64,000 bases of DNA from Alphaproteobacteria bacterium. GTDB lineage: Bacteria; Pseudomonadota; Alphaproteobacteria; Rickettsiales; UBA3002. The notes beneath the pieces are model-generated. The model was not told the origin of the DNA. It did no database searches and saw nothing but the letters and a program-made list of their open reading frames with translations. Positions 46,023 through 54,925 of the stretch are shown here, piece by piece; position 1 is the stretch's first letter, and each line of letters opens with the position of its first letter. The DNA lies in contig JAFLDD010000001.1 of the NCBI GenBank assembly GCA_017302575.1, positions 1,615,409-1,679,408 on the forward strand, given 5' to 3'. The position numbers and the translations under genes are program-made.

Positions 46023-47228
46023 CTAAGTAGCCTTGAGATAGCGGATGATGCCGTGAGCGGCGGCGACTCCTGTGCTAAAGCAAGCCTGAAGAAGGTAGCC
46101 GCCTGTGGGCGCTTCCCAGTCGAGCATTTCACCTGCGGCAAATACGCCTGGTTTTGCGCGCAGCATATAATGTTCATCCAGTGCGTCACGCGTGATGCCG
46201 CCTGCGCTAGAAATAGCGCGTGCCATGCCAGCGGTGCTGTGCAGCGTTACGGGCAATGCTTTGAGTCGCTCGGCGATTGGCGCAGTGGTGCGCATATGTT
46301 CGGGCGTGGTTTCGTGGAATAAGGCGATAGCAACGGGTGAAAAATTCGCGCTGCGCAGGAAGGAGCTGAGTGATTTATTGCCGCGAGAGGCGAGCTTCTT
46401 GCTTAGCGCCTCAGGGCTCATGCTGGGGCGCAAATCAAGCGTGATGGTGGTTTGTCCGTCACGGTTAATGGCATTGCGAATGGATGCAGAAAGCCCATAA
46501 ATCGCGCCACCTTCGAGCCCGTTTGCAGTGATGATCGCCTCACCTTGATGGGTGGCGCCCTCATGCGTGATGGCAAGTGGCTTGAGCGGCGAACCTGCAA
46601 AACGCGTGCGAAAATAATCGGACCAATGTGTATGAAATCCGCAGTTGGTTGGTGCAAGCGTTGCCATGGGAATGGCTTGCTCAGTAAGTGGCTTTACCCA
46701 ACCTCCGTCTGAACCTAGGCGCGGCCATGATGCGCCGCCAAGCGCAAGCAGGGTTGCGTCAGGGGTAATGTGCACTGCGCCTTTGGGCGTGTCGAAAGAT
46801 AGTGCATCACCATGCCAGCCCAGCCAATGATGGCGCGGGTGGTAGGTTACGCCTAGCTGCTCTAAGCGCTTCAGCCACGCGCGCAATAAGGAGACGGCTT
46901 TCATCTTACGTGGGAAGACGCGACCACTGCTGCCAATGAACGTTTCTTCGCCCAGCCCGTCACACCATGCACGCAGTGCGTCAGGCGGGAAGGCGAGAAT
47001 TGCGGGTGTAAGCCAATCACGCGCTGTGCCATAACGTGTCAGGAACTCATCGAGCGGCTCGCTATGGGTCAGATTTAAGCCACCGCGCCCCGCAATCAGT
47101 AGCTTGCGCGCTGGGCTTGGCATACGGTCATAGACGGAGACGTTATGGCCGTGCGAAGCCAGTTCTTCTGCCGCTATCAAGGCCGATGGGCCTGCGCCGA
47201 TAATGGCAATGTTGCGCCTATTTTCCAT
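46023..47228 (-). CDS. HI0933-family FAD-dependent oxidoreductase (flavoprotein)
   Basis: The product is 401 aa. It begins with a Rossmann FAD-binding motif IAIIGAGPSALIAAEELASHG, followed by the family signature PARKLLIAGRGGLNLTHSE. The C-terminal FAD contact is MLDWEAPTGGYLLQACFSTG. These are features of the HI0933/TIGR03862 flavoproteins, NAD(P)H-dependent enzymes of uncertain substrate (BaiN-like). It is cytosolic. It is divergent from pstS across 110 nt and is the first chromosomal gene beyond tRNA-Tyr. The 138 nt between it and the tRNA hold nothing I can name. Confidence 0.9.
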   Translation of the reverse strand: MENRRNIAIIGAGPSALIAAEELASHGHNVSVYDRMPSPARKLLIAGRGGLNLTHSEPLDEFLTRYGTARDWLTPAILAFPPDALRAWCDGLGEETFIGSSGRVFPRKMKAVSLLRAWLKRLEQLGVTYHPRHHWLGWHGDALSFDTPKGAVHITPDATLLALGGASWPRLGSDGGWVKPLTEQAIPMATLAPTNCGFHTHWSDYFRTRFAGSPLKPLAITHEGATHQGEAIITANGLEGGAIYGLSASIRNAINRDGQTTITLDLRPSMSPEALSKKLASRGNKSLSSFLRSANFSPVAIALFHETTPEHMRTTAPIAERLKALPVTLHSTAGMARAISSAGGITRDALDEHYMLRAKPGVFAAGEMLDWEAPTGGYLLQACFSTGVAAAHGIIRYLKAT

Positions 47229-47338
47229 GCGGATTTACGCTAAAGTAGCAGCGATGCTTGGTCAAGCAAGCTACGCACGAAATACTGGCAAATTGTGCTG
47301 CCCTATTCTATGTAGGTGTCACCGATGATGGAGACTTT

Positions 47339-48337
47339 ATGAATCGCCTCTCTGCGCTTAGCATATTAGGGTTGCTTGGTATGTCGATGATGACGCCAGC
47401 CTATGGCTTTAAGCGCTCGATGATCGCGATTGATGGCTCGAGTACGGCCTATCCGATTACGGAAGCAGTGGCAGAAGAATTTCAGTTGGAGCAAAAAGGT
47501 GCAGCAGCCGTAACGGTTGGCATCGCTGGCACTGGTGGTGGTTTTAAACGCTTCTGCAAAGGTGATATTGATATTACGCAGGCCTCGCGCCCAATCTCTG
47601 AGGCCGAGATGCTTGCCTGCAAAACCAGTGGCATTGAATATATCGAGCTGCCCATCGCGCTGGATGCATTGACGGTTGCCGTAAGCCCAAAGAATAAAAC
47701 ACTTGAGTGTATTACCATCGCGCAGCTCAAGAAAATCTGGGAGCCTTCAGCTCAAGGCACTGTGCTCACATGGAAGGACGTGGATACGTCATGGCCCGAT
47801 GTTCGCTTGAACCTTTATGGCGCAGGGTCAGATTCTGGCACCTTCGATTATTTTACTGAAGCGACGGTGGGTAAGGCTAAAGCAAGTCGTGGCGATTACA
47901 CGGCGAGTGAGAATGATAACGTAATTGTCACGGGTATTGCTAATGACCCCTTCGCGCTTGGCTATATTCCATACTCCTATTATTCGGGTAATGCAGCACA
48001 ACTTAAGCCTCTGAAAGTGGATGGTGGCAAGGGCTGCGTGTTACCTTCGATTGAGGCTGCACAAGACGGAAGCTATAGCCCGCTTTCGCGCCCATTGTTT
48101 TTATATGTTAGTAAACAATCAGCAGATACAAATATCGGTGTGCGCGATTTTATTCATTATTATCTGACTAAGGGGCAGCCGCTTGTTACCGAGGTGCATT
48201 ACTTGCCATTACCTGCGGAAGTATATACAAAACTGCTCGCGCGGTTTGAGGCAAGAACAACGGGCACTGTATTTGGTGGGCATGCTGCGATTGGCGTGTC
48301 GATTCACGATATTATCGAGCGAGAGACGGTTCACTGA
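47339..48337 (+). CDS. pstS: Phosphate ABC transporter substrate-binding protein
   Basis: This 332-aa periplasmic phosphate-binding protein has a signal peptide (about residues 1-22, ending TPAYG). The phosphate-binding segments are DGSSTAYPITEAVAEEF near the mature N-terminus, GTGGGFKRFCKGDIDI and GAGSDSGTFDYFTEA, all typical of PstS. I choose the ATG at 47339 (MNRLSALS), which follows GGAGA; a longer reading would remove the signal peptide from the N-terminus. It overlaps pstC by one base (TGATG). No clear Pho box was seen upstream. Confidence 0.95.
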   Translation: MNRLSALSILGLLGMSMMTPAYGFKRSMIAIDGSSTAYPITEAVAEEFQLEQKGAAAVTVGIAGTGGGFKRFCKGDIDITQASRPISEAEMLACKTSGIEYIELPIALDALTVAVSPKNKTLECITIAQLKKIWEPSAQGTVLTWKDVDTSWPDVRLNLYGAGSDSGTFDYFTEATVGKAKASRGDYTASENDNVIVTGIANDPFALGYIPYSYYSGNAAQLKPLKVDGGKGCVLPSIEAAQDGSYSPLSRPLFLYVSKQSADTNIGVRDFIHYYLTKGQPLVTEVHYLPLPAEVYTKLLARFEARTTGTVFGGHAAIGVSIHDIIERETVH

Positions 48338-49269
48338 TGACTATTCGCACCAAATCTGAGGTATTGTCGAAGCATAATCCGCATTACCGTGCGCGGCTGC
48401 GCCGTGATAAATTGGTAGCGGGTGCCTTGTTCGCGATAGCGCTTTCAGCGATTGCTATCACCATTGCGATTGCGGTGATTTTGTTGCGTGAATCTTTCGT
48501 ATTCTTTGAGCAGGTGAGTATCGTTGATTTCTTGACCGACACGATGTGGACACCGCTTTTCTACGAACCACGCTATGGCATCATGCCATTGCTAAGCGGT
48601 ACATTGCTTAGCTCTGCGGTGGCGATTGCATTTGCCCTTCCTATTGGTCTGATTGTTGCGGTATATCTCAGCGAATTCGCACCCATCCGCGTGCGTGAAA
48701 CCGTAAAGCCTATTTTGGAATTATTGGTGAGTGTGCCAACGGTTGTGTTTGGTTATTTTGCACTGTTTTTTGTCACGCCTTTGCTGCAGCAGACACTCTT
48801 TCCTAATCTGCCAAGTTTTAACGTGCTCAGCGCTGGTATCGTGATTGGTGTGATGATTATTCCCTATATCAGCTCACTCAGCGAGGACGCGATGCGTGCC
48901 GTGCCCATGGCGCTGCGTGAAGGCTCGTTGGCATTAGGCGCAAATCGTGTGCAGACCGCACTTAAGGTGGTATTTCCAGCCGCCGCATCGGGGATTATTG
49001 CAGCGATTATTCTTGCCGTTTCGCGTGCGGTTGGTGAGACGATGGTGGTAGCCATTGCTGCAGGCCAACAACCTAATCTGACCATTGACCCCACTGAGCA
49101 GGCGGCAACGATTACCGCCTATATTGTGCAGGTTGCGATGGGAGATTTGCCGCATGGTAGCATTGGCTACCAGTCAATTTTTGCTGCGGGCTTGACCCTT
49201 TTTGTGATCACCATGGCATTTAACATTCTCGCAGCGATTATGCGCCGCAAATTCCGTGAGGAGTATTAA
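48337..49269 (+). CDS. pstC: Phosphate ABC transporter permease PstC
   Basis: The product is a 310-aa inner-membrane permease with about six TM helices, the first around residues 28-50. The ABC-permease coupling motif is seen as EGSLALGANRVQTALKVVFPAAASGI, followed by SRAVGETMVVAIAAG, which is typical of PstC. The N-terminal cytoplasmic stretch is basic. It forms the channel for phosphate with PstA. Start and stop both overlap neighbouring genes by one base, so the three pst genes are translated as a unit. Confidence 0.95.
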   Translation: MTIRTKSEVLSKHNPHYRARLRRDKLVAGALFAIALSAIAITIAIAVILLRESFVFFEQVSIVDFLTDTMWTPLFYEPRYGIMPLLSGTLLSSAVAIAFALPIGLIVAVYLSEFAPIRVRETVKPILELLVSVPTVVFGYFALFFVTPLLQQTLFPNLPSFNVLSAGIVIGVMIIPYISSLSEDAMRAVPMALREGSLALGANRVQTALKVVFPAAASGIIAAIILAVSRAVGETMVVAIAAGQQPNLTIDPTEQAATITAYIVQVAMGDLPHGSIGYQSIFAAGLTLFVITMAFNILAAIMRRKFREEY

Positions 49270-50147
49270 TGCGTCTGGGCGATAAGATTTTCAACATCGT
49301 TGGCTTTGCGGCAACCCTCGTTGGCCTCATTGTACTGGTGGTGTTGTTCGCTGACTTAATAACGCGTGGTGTGCCACGTTTATCGTGGGATTTCTTTACG
49401 CATTTCCCTTCGCGCCATGCGGAACGTGCGGGTATTTTATCGGCATGGGTGGGCACATGCTTGGTGATGTTCGTTACGGCTTGTGCTGCTATTCCGTTTG
49501 GTGTTGCGGCGGGCATTTACCTCGAAGAATATGCGCCTAAGAACTGGCTTACCAAAGTGATCGAGATGAACGTGACTAATCTCGCGGCGGTTCCCTCGAT
49601 TGTGTATGGCTTGCTGGCGTTGGGGTTGTTTGTCTATACGCTGGATTTAGGGCGCAGTGTGTTAACTGCGGGATTGACGCTTGGGCTTTTAGTGATGCCA
49701 GTCATCATCGTGGCGACGCGTGAGGCGATTCGTACGATTCCCACGGGGATACGTGAGGCAGCGTATGCGTTGGGCTCGACCAAATGGGAAGTCACCCGCC
49801 AACATGTCGTGCCGTATTCGATGGGCGGCATCATTACGGGCGTTATTATTGGTCTGGCGCGCGCGGTGGGCGAAACCGCACCCGTCGTGACGATTGGTGC
49901 ACTTACCTTTATCGCATTCTTGCCCTATCCGCCACTTGGTACAGAGGCGCCCTACGTATCGTTCCAATGGCTGCTGGATCCATTTACCGTGCTGCCTATT
50001 CAGATATTCAACTGGGTTTCACGCCCGGGAGAAGACTTTGCAGCAAACGCAGCAGCAGCAGCCTTGGTGCTGATGGTTTTAACGCTAGGTATGAATGCAA
50101 TCGCGCTCTATTTCCGCTACCGCATTCGCAAGCGCCTACAGTGGTAA
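49269..50147 (+). CDS. pstA: Phosphate ABC transporter permease PstA
   Basis: The product is a 292-aa inner-membrane permease with six predicted TM helices. The family blocks YLEEYAPKNWLTKVIEMN and VPSIVYGLLALGLF are present. The EAA-type coupling loop is IREAAYALGSTKWEVTRQHVVP, followed by GLARAVGETAPVVTIGAL. It is the last gene of the pst set in the window. The usual next genes, pstB (ATPase) and phoU, are absent; the neighbouring gene is convergent and begins only 4 nt away. The ATPase must be encoded elsewhere if the transporter is active. Confidence 0.95.
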   Translation: MRLGDKIFNIVGFAATLVGLIVLVVLFADLITRGVPRLSWDFFTHFPSRHAERAGILSAWVGTCLVMFVTACAAIPFGVAAGIYLEEYAPKNWLTKVIEMNVTNLAAVPSIVYGLLALGLFVYTLDLGRSVLTAGLTLGLLVMPVIIVATREAIRTIPTGIREAAYALGSTKWEVTRQHVVPYSMGGIITGVIIGLARAVGETAPVVTIGALTFIAFLPYPPLGTEAPYVSFQWLLDPFTVLPIQIFNWVSRPGEDFAANAAAAALVLMVLTLGMNAIALYFRYRIRKRLQW

Positions 50148-50151
50148 GACG

Positions 50152-50703
50152 CTAAAGAAGCTTCTCGATTGCTTCAACGATACGCGCATCATCTGGCGCA
50201 GTGGTAGAGTGGAAATAATCAACCAGTTTGCCATTCTTATCGACCAGATATTTGTGGAAATTCCACTTTGGTGCGGTGCCAAACCCTAACACTTCATAGG
50301 CGTATTTATAGAATGGGTGCGCCTTATCGCCCGAGACGATTTCTTTTGAAGCCATCGGGAATGTGACGCCGTAATTGCGTTTACAGAATTGCGCGATTTC
50401 CTCATTGCTTGCAGGTTCCTGTCCACCAAAGTCGTTGCTTGGCACGCCGACGATTACCAAACCCTTATCTTTGTATGCGTGATACAGTGCCTCTAGGCCT
50501 TCATATTGTTTAGTAAAGCCGCACTCAGATGCCGTGTTAACGACAAGCAGCACCTTGCCTTGAAATTGCTTGAGGGGCAGGGGTTGATTGCCCGTCAACG
50601 TCGTGAAGCTGAAATCGTACGCGCTGGCATTCGGGTTGCTGTTGGCTGCCGTACAGCCCGTGCTAAATAGTCCCATGATCACTCCTATAATTAGTCGTTT
50701 CAT
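50152..50703 (-). CDS. Glutathione peroxidase family lipoprotein
   Basis: The 183-aa product is a thiol peroxidase of the GPx fold. It reduces hydroperoxides, probably with thioredoxin or glutathione. The active-site Cys is in VNTASECGFTKQYEGLE; the Gln of the tetrad is in NDFGGQEP and the Trp-Asn pair in KWNFHKYLV. The start is the ATG at 50703 (MKRLIIGV). It gives a signal peptide with lipobox FSTGC, so the enzyme is likely a lipoprotein facing the periplasm. The start overlaps the upstream SDR gene stop (ATGA). It is the last gene of a long minus-strand run. Confidence 0.93.
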   Translation of the reverse strand: MKRLIIGVIMGLFSTGCTAANSNPNASAYDFSFTTLTGNQPLPLKQFQGKVLLVVNTASECGFTKQYEGLEALYHAYKDKGLVIVGVPSNDFGGQEPASNEEIAQFCKRNYGVTFPMASKEIVSGDKAHPFYKYAYEVLGFGTAPKWNFHKYLVDKNGKLVDYFHSTTAPDDARIVEAIEKLL

Positions 50704-51458
50704 TGGTTTCCCTCCGTTTTTTTGGCAATCCATAGACGTATTCCATATGGCAGGATGCGCAGTAGTTTCAGCAAGCGCGTGAAGCCTTTGGGAAAGTGGA
50801 TTTCGAAGCGCTTGGTGCGCAGACCGTCGGCAATATACTGTGCGGCGCGTTCTGGCGTGATAATCATTGGCATCGCGAAATTATTCTTATCGGTAAGCGG
50901 TGTGCGCACAAATCCTGGGTTGATGAGCTTGATGTCCAGATGGTTTGGCGCTTCCGCATGTAGGCTTTCGGCGAGGTTGATTATCGCGGCTTTGGTGGCG
51001 CTGTAGGGCTGGCCAGAAGGTAGGCCCGTATAGCCAGCAACACTACCACACAGTGCAAGCTGCGCGCGTGGCTGCGCAATAAGCTTCGGCAGCAACACAT
51101 GCACCAGCTCAAACACGCTGGTAAGATTCACCTCGATGATGTCACGTGTTTGCTGCATATCAAGTTCGGTAAGTTTCATGGGCTGGTATAAGGCCGCCAT
51201 AAAAATCACACGATGGATAGTGCCGCATTGCTGCCAGAGCTGTTCTGCGGTTTTTTGCAATGCTGTGGGGTCGTGTATATCGAGTGGGGCTGCAATATGC
51301 TGCGTGCCATGCTGCGCAACAAATTGGCCGAGCGATGCAGCATTACGTGCTGAAACAATGAGTCTTGCACCTTCATTTGCTAGGCGCTGCGCCAGCGCAA
51401 GGCCAATACCGCTTGAAGCGCCAATCACCCAGACTGTTTCGTTGCTATAGCGTGTCAT
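50700..51458 (-). CDS. Short-chain dehydrogenase/reductase
   Basis: The 252-aa product is an SDR enzyme. The cofactor-binding motif is VIGASSGIGLALAQRLA (Gly-rich, near residue 12), and the catalytic triad is visible as a Ser in CGSVAGY and Tyr-x-x-x-Lys in YSATKAAI. The substrate is unknown. In this cluster with cyclopropane synthase and DUF1365, similar SDRs are regular partners, so a role in lipid modification is plausible. It overlaps the genes on both sides by 4 nt. Confidence 0.9.
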   Translation of the reverse strand: MTRYSNETVWVIGASSGIGLALAQRLANEGARLIVSARNAASLGQFVAQHGTQHIAAPLDIHDPTALQKTAEQLWQQCGTIHRVIFMAALYQPMKLTELDMQQTRDIIEVNLTSVFELVHVLLPKLIAQPRAQLALCGSVAGYTGLPSGQPYSATKAAIINLAESLHAEAPNHLDIKLINPGFVRTPLTDKNNFAMPMIITPERAAQYIADGLRTKRFEIHFPKGFTRLLKLLRILPYGIRLWIAKKTEGNQ

Positions 51459-51985
51459 TGTTTTTGCATGAATAGCGTTAGCTCTGCGACCGTGAATCCG
51501 AATTTTTTGATGTAGGAGCGATTAATCATCACGCCATCATTCATCTGCCACATCCAATCATCAAAGCTGACGCGGTAGGTTGCGCCATCGACATCAAGAT
51601 CCATGCGATATGCCCATTGAATGGCGCTGCCGTTGCTAGCACCTCTCGCTTTGTCGATGATGTCGCTTGCCGTGCCTTCGTAGGTTCCGTCTGGCTGTTG
51701 TGTAATCGTCCAGACGCGCTGTTGGGTATTACCAGTATAGTAGGTGAAATCTTCTTTTAGCGTACCGACATTGCCTTCCCACGAGCCGTGCATGGTTACG
51801 TCAAAACGGCTGATGACGCGGCCACGCCAATCTTGCACAATGCCCCATGCTTTAATGGGCCCTGTGAAATAGGCTTTGAGGTCGGCCTTTGGCTCGGTGC
51901 CATCATAAAAAGCAAGTTCTTTGTTCATACAGCCGCTAAGCATGAGGATGGCTCCCAGCAAAGCGAGGGGACGTGTGAGTCGCAT
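51455..51985 (-). CDS. DUF3833 family lipoprotein
   Basis: The product is 176 aa. A signal peptide with lipobox LMLSGC places the lipidated Cys at residue 19. The mature part has the DUF3833 pattern: YFTGPIKAWGIVQDWRGRV, then FTYYTGNTQQRVWTI and DDWMWQMNDGVMINRSYIKKFG. The structure is probably a lipocalin-like beta barrel. The family recurs with cyclopropane-fatty-acid synthase genes, so it may handle modified lipids in the envelope. Its 5' end overlaps the MFS gene by 50 nt, more than usual, but a later start would destroy the lipobox. Confidence 0.88.
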   Translation of the reverse strand: MRLTRPLALLGAILMLSGCMNKELAFYDGTEPKADLKAYFTGPIKAWGIVQDWRGRVISRFDVTMHGSWEGNVGTLKEDFTYYTGNTQQRVWTITQQPDGTYEGTASDIIDKARGASNGSAIQWAYRMDLDVDGATYRVSFDDWMWQMNDGVMINRSYIKKFGFTVAELTLFMQKQ

Positions 51986-53240
51986 AAGTTACTCCTTCAG
52001 TGATACGTGTGGAAAGTGTCCATAAAACGGTGGCGGCAATAAGTTTAATGAGGCATGGAATCAAGGCGTAAAGCAAGCTTAGGGCGTTGAGCGCCGTTGG
52101 CGAATTTTGTGTTGCAGGGACAAATCCCGCCAAGTCCAAAACTAGTAAGGAAAAGCCTGAACTGAGTGCCAGTGCGGCTTTGGTCAAAAACGCTAACATG
52201 CCATAATGGGCGCTTGAGGTGTCGTGCTCTGGTTGTGCGTGAATTTGATCGGCGATGATAGAAGGCGGTAGTATTAGGTCTGCGCTAAAAGCGATCCCCG
52301 AGGTGATGCAGATGATAGCGTAGGGAATTAGCGCTCCTACTTCCAAAAAATATGCTCCAATAAAACTGATTACGGCTAGCAGCATAGACCATAGCCATGT
52401 ACGGCATTTCCCGCAACGTTTGCTTATGGCTTGCCATATGGGTATGCCCGCGATGCCAGCTAAAAAGTAAAGTAGTAAGAATGCTCCCAAGTAGCCTTCG
52501 GCGCCAAGTAAATCACGCACAAAGAAAATCACTAACACGGCAGGAATGCTTGAAGCTAGCATGCTAAGTGCAAATGCCAGAAAGAACCATTTTGTAGTTG
52601 GCGTAAAACTAAGAAAGCCACTTAACAGTGCTGAAGTTACAGCTCTGGTGTTTGGTGATTCTGCCTGCTTACGCCAGCTACGAAGTAAGATTAGCGCGAG
52701 TATTAGCAATATCGTCAGCATGATACTTAGCACTGTGAAGGGTTGGTCGATGGGTAGAGAAGGTATCGTTACCGCGCACAATAAGCCAATAATTCCTAGC
52801 GATTCGCGCGTGCTCGTGATGCGTGTTTGTATGAAGGGGCTTGCACCCCACAATGCGCCCAAGCTATTCAGATTAATGCTCAGTATACTGTACGCGGTGG
52901 TTGCCAGAAACACAAAAACAATAAACCAAAGCAGTGCATAAGAAGCGGGCGGATGGAAGAGCGCAAAGAAACTGACTGCTAGAATGAGTGCAGCATATTG
53001 TATAATTCGCATGCGCCGGGTACCAAAACGGTCGCTCAAGGCACCAATTAATGGGTCTTGTATGGCATCTATAATACGCAGGCCAAGTAATGCTGCACCG
53101 ACTGTGGCAAGGGATAGGCCATGCTTCGTAACATAAAAATCAGGTGCATGGAGATAAAGAGGTAAACCTGCGAATGCTAAAGGTAAAGCAAGTAAGCCAT
53201 AACGCAGCAGCATACTATAGCGGTATGGCTTCATGCTCAT
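51936..53240 (-). CDS. MFS transporter, GPH/MelB-like
   Basis: This is a 434-aa inner-membrane transporter with about 12 TM helices. The signature of the glycoside-pentoside-hexuronide group is seen as AIQDPLIGALSDRFGTRRMR (about residues 56-75). The start is the ATG at 53240 (MSMKPYRY), which overlaps the chalcone-isomerase-like gene stop by ATGA. MFS proteins of this type are regular members of the cyclopropane synthase/DUF1365 cluster, where the cargo is not known; a lipid or lipid precursor is plausible. The C-terminal tail overlaps the DUF3833 gene. Confidence 0.88.
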   Translation of the reverse strand: MSMKPYRYSMLLRYGLLALPLAFAGLPLYLHAPDFYVTKHGLSLATVGAALLGLRIIDAIQDPLIGALSDRFGTRRMRIIQYAALILAVSFFALFHPPASYALLWFIVFVFLATTAYSILSINLNSLGALWGASPFIQTRITSTRESLGIIGLLCAVTIPSLPIDQPFTVLSIMLTILLILALILLRSWRKQAESPNTRAVTSALLSGFLSFTPTTKWFFLAFALSMLASSIPAVLVIFFVRDLLGAEGYLGAFLLLYFLAGIAGIPIWQAISKRCGKCRTWLWSMLLAVISFIGAYFLEVGALIPYAIICITSGIAFSADLILPPSIIADQIHAQPEHDTSSAHYGMLAFLTKAALALSSGFSLLVLDLAGFVPATQNSPTALNALSLLYALIPCLIKLIAATVLWTLSTRITEGVTYATHTSPRFAGSHPHA

Positions 53241-53752
53241 TTGAGGCCTAAAAGTTGACGACGCAATGTAGGTTCTGAAGTGTTTTCTGCCAACCATATG
53301 TCAAAGAAATGCTTGCCAAATTCACGGTCTTCTAGCGCGCCTATCATCATATTATTCTTGTAGAACCGTGTGACGCCAGTTTGTGGTAAATAAATACCAA
53401 CGATACTATCCCCTTCTTGAACATTCGGGAAAATCTGGCGCATTTCTGTCAGCCACAGGCTAAGTTTTGTCTCGCTCACGCCGCCTTGGGCACGCATTTC
53501 GTCGACAGAAATTGTTACAATATCCTCGCCTGCTGCTTCGGTTAAATAGGTGAGTTTTAGAGCAAAGGGTTTGCTCGCATCATAGCGCTTAGTTGGTGCG
53601 TATAAAGTTGCATCATACGCATCCCAAAACAGAACAGTAAGGCGGCCTGAGCCGACAATTTGTGCATTGGGAATGTACCGCGTCACCACATCTGCAAATG
53701 CAGGTGGTATGCTTAATATGGTTATAGAAAACACTAAGAATAACTTACGCAT
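53237..53752 (-). CDS. Chalcone-isomerase-like exported protein
   Basis: The product is 171 aa with a signal peptide (MRKLFLVFSITILSIPPAFA). The mature part has the chalcone-isomerase-like pattern: GSGRLTVLFWDAYDATLYAP, then FALKLTYLTEAAGEDIVTISVDEM and a final GKHFFDIWLAENTSEPTLRRQLLG. Bacterial members are thought to bind fatty acids rather than to isomerise flavonoids. It is exported to the periplasm. It overlaps the cyclopropane synthase stop by 8 nt and the MFS start by 4 nt. That links it to membrane-lipid modification. Confidence 0.9.
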   Translation of the reverse strand: MRKLFLVFSITILSIPPAFADVVTRYIPNAQIVGSGRLTVLFWDAYDATLYAPTKRYDASKPFALKLTYLTEAAGEDIVTISVDEMRAQGGVSETKLSLWLTEMRQIFPNVQEGDSIVGIYLPQTGVTRFYKNNMMIGALEDREFGKHFFDIWLAENTSEPTLRRQLLGLK

Positions 53753-54905
53753 GTTGTAGCTCTAGCTGCATAACGTCGGTGCGGCCAACGGTGAAGCTGG
53801 CGATGCATGCAGCGAGATAAAAACGCCAGATACGAATGAATTTTTCATCAAAGCCCAACTGAATGACTTCGCTTAATCTATTCTCGAAGTTGTCCAGCCA
53901 GTGTTTCAGCGTGCGCGCGTAATCTTGGCCAAATGCGTGGCTGTCTGTGACGCGTAAATCGACTTGGCGAGCCTCACTTGCGAAGCGTTCGGGGCTTGGC
54001 AGCATGCCGCCCGGGAAAATGAAGCTGCGAATCATATCACCGCCTTTGCGGTAGCTCTCAAAATGCTTCTCGGCCACGGTGATGGTTTGGATAACCGCTC
54101 GTCCTTTATTGGCTAGCAGCTCTTTGATTTTACCAAAATAAACTGGCCAGTAACGCTCGCCCACTGCCTCGAACATCTCGATAGATACGATATGGTCATA
54201 GTTGCCGCGCTGGTGGCGGTAATCTTCAAGCACGATGTTGGCCTTATCGCGAAGACGTTCAGTTGCATAGGTGTGCTGGGCTTTAGACAGCGTGATGCCT
54301 TTGATGTCGTAATCGCCTTTCTCCATTGCGCGTTCGGCAAAGCCACCCCAGCCACATCTTACTTCGATCAGTGAACCTGATGACTGGTTCAAACGCTGGA
54401 TAATACGGTCATATTTTTGGTGCTGTGCATCTGTTAGACTCAAGGCGCCATCGCCAAAGAGAGCAGAGGAATAGGTCATCGACGGGTCGAGCCACAGCGC
54501 GTAAAAATCATTACCTAAATCGTAATGCGCATGGATATTGCGCTGGCTGCCTTTGAGATTGTTGCGTTTGAAAAAATAGAAAAAACGAGTAACTGCGCGA
54601 GTGAAGGCGCTGCCATATATGTAGCGATTTAGCACCTCTTCGTTTTGCAGGCCGACCAATAGTAACGCGGTTAAATCGTCTGTATCCCACCAGCCATCGC
54701 GGTAGGATTCAGTGAGTCCAATATCGCCACGCTCTGCCATTGCGCTGACGGTGCGCCAATCACGAATATGCATAGTGCCATTGGCGCCTTGCTCGCTGCC
54801 TTTGAAGATGTAGCGCTTGCCGTCTGGCGTTGTAATGGTGAAGCTACCATAAGCAAGATGCTCTAGCGATTTCAGGAAGCGTTTTGTGATCGTTTGATGC
54901 AGCAT
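53745..54905 (-). CDS. Cyclopropane-fatty-acyl-phospholipid synthase family methyltransferase
   Basis: This 386-aa SAM-dependent enzyme transfers a methylene or methyl group to the double bond of membrane-lipid acyl chains. The family signatures are YDLGNDFYALWLDPSMTYSSA, the SAM-binding EVRCGWGGFAE (Arg where an Ile-Gly pair is usual), GITLSKAQHTYA and EMFEAVGERYWPVYF. The C-terminal block RIWRFYLAACIASF is also typical. In Rhodobacter a related enzyme belongs to the RpoE-ChrR singlet-oxygen response; no sigma or anti-sigma gene is in this window. Confidence 0.93.
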   Translation of the reverse strand: MLHQTITKRFLKSLEHLAYGSFTITTPDGKRYIFKGSEQGANGTMHIRDWRTVSAMAERGDIGLTESYRDGWWDTDDLTALLLVGLQNEEVLNRYIYGSAFTRAVTRFFYFFKRNNLKGSQRNIHAHYDLGNDFYALWLDPSMTYSSALFGDGALSLTDAQHQKYDRIIQRLNQSSGSLIEVRCGWGGFAERAMEKGDYDIKGITLSKAQHTYATERLRDKANIVLEDYRHQRGNYDHIVSIEMFEAVGERYWPVYFGKIKELLANKGRAVIQTITVAEKHFESYRKGGDMIRSFIFPGGMLPSPERFASEARQVDLRVTDSHAFGQDYARTLKHWLDNFENRLSEVIQLGFDEKFIRIWRFYLAACIASFTVGRTDVMQLELQHA

Positions 54906-54925
54906 AGCGTAAGTTTATATAGTAT

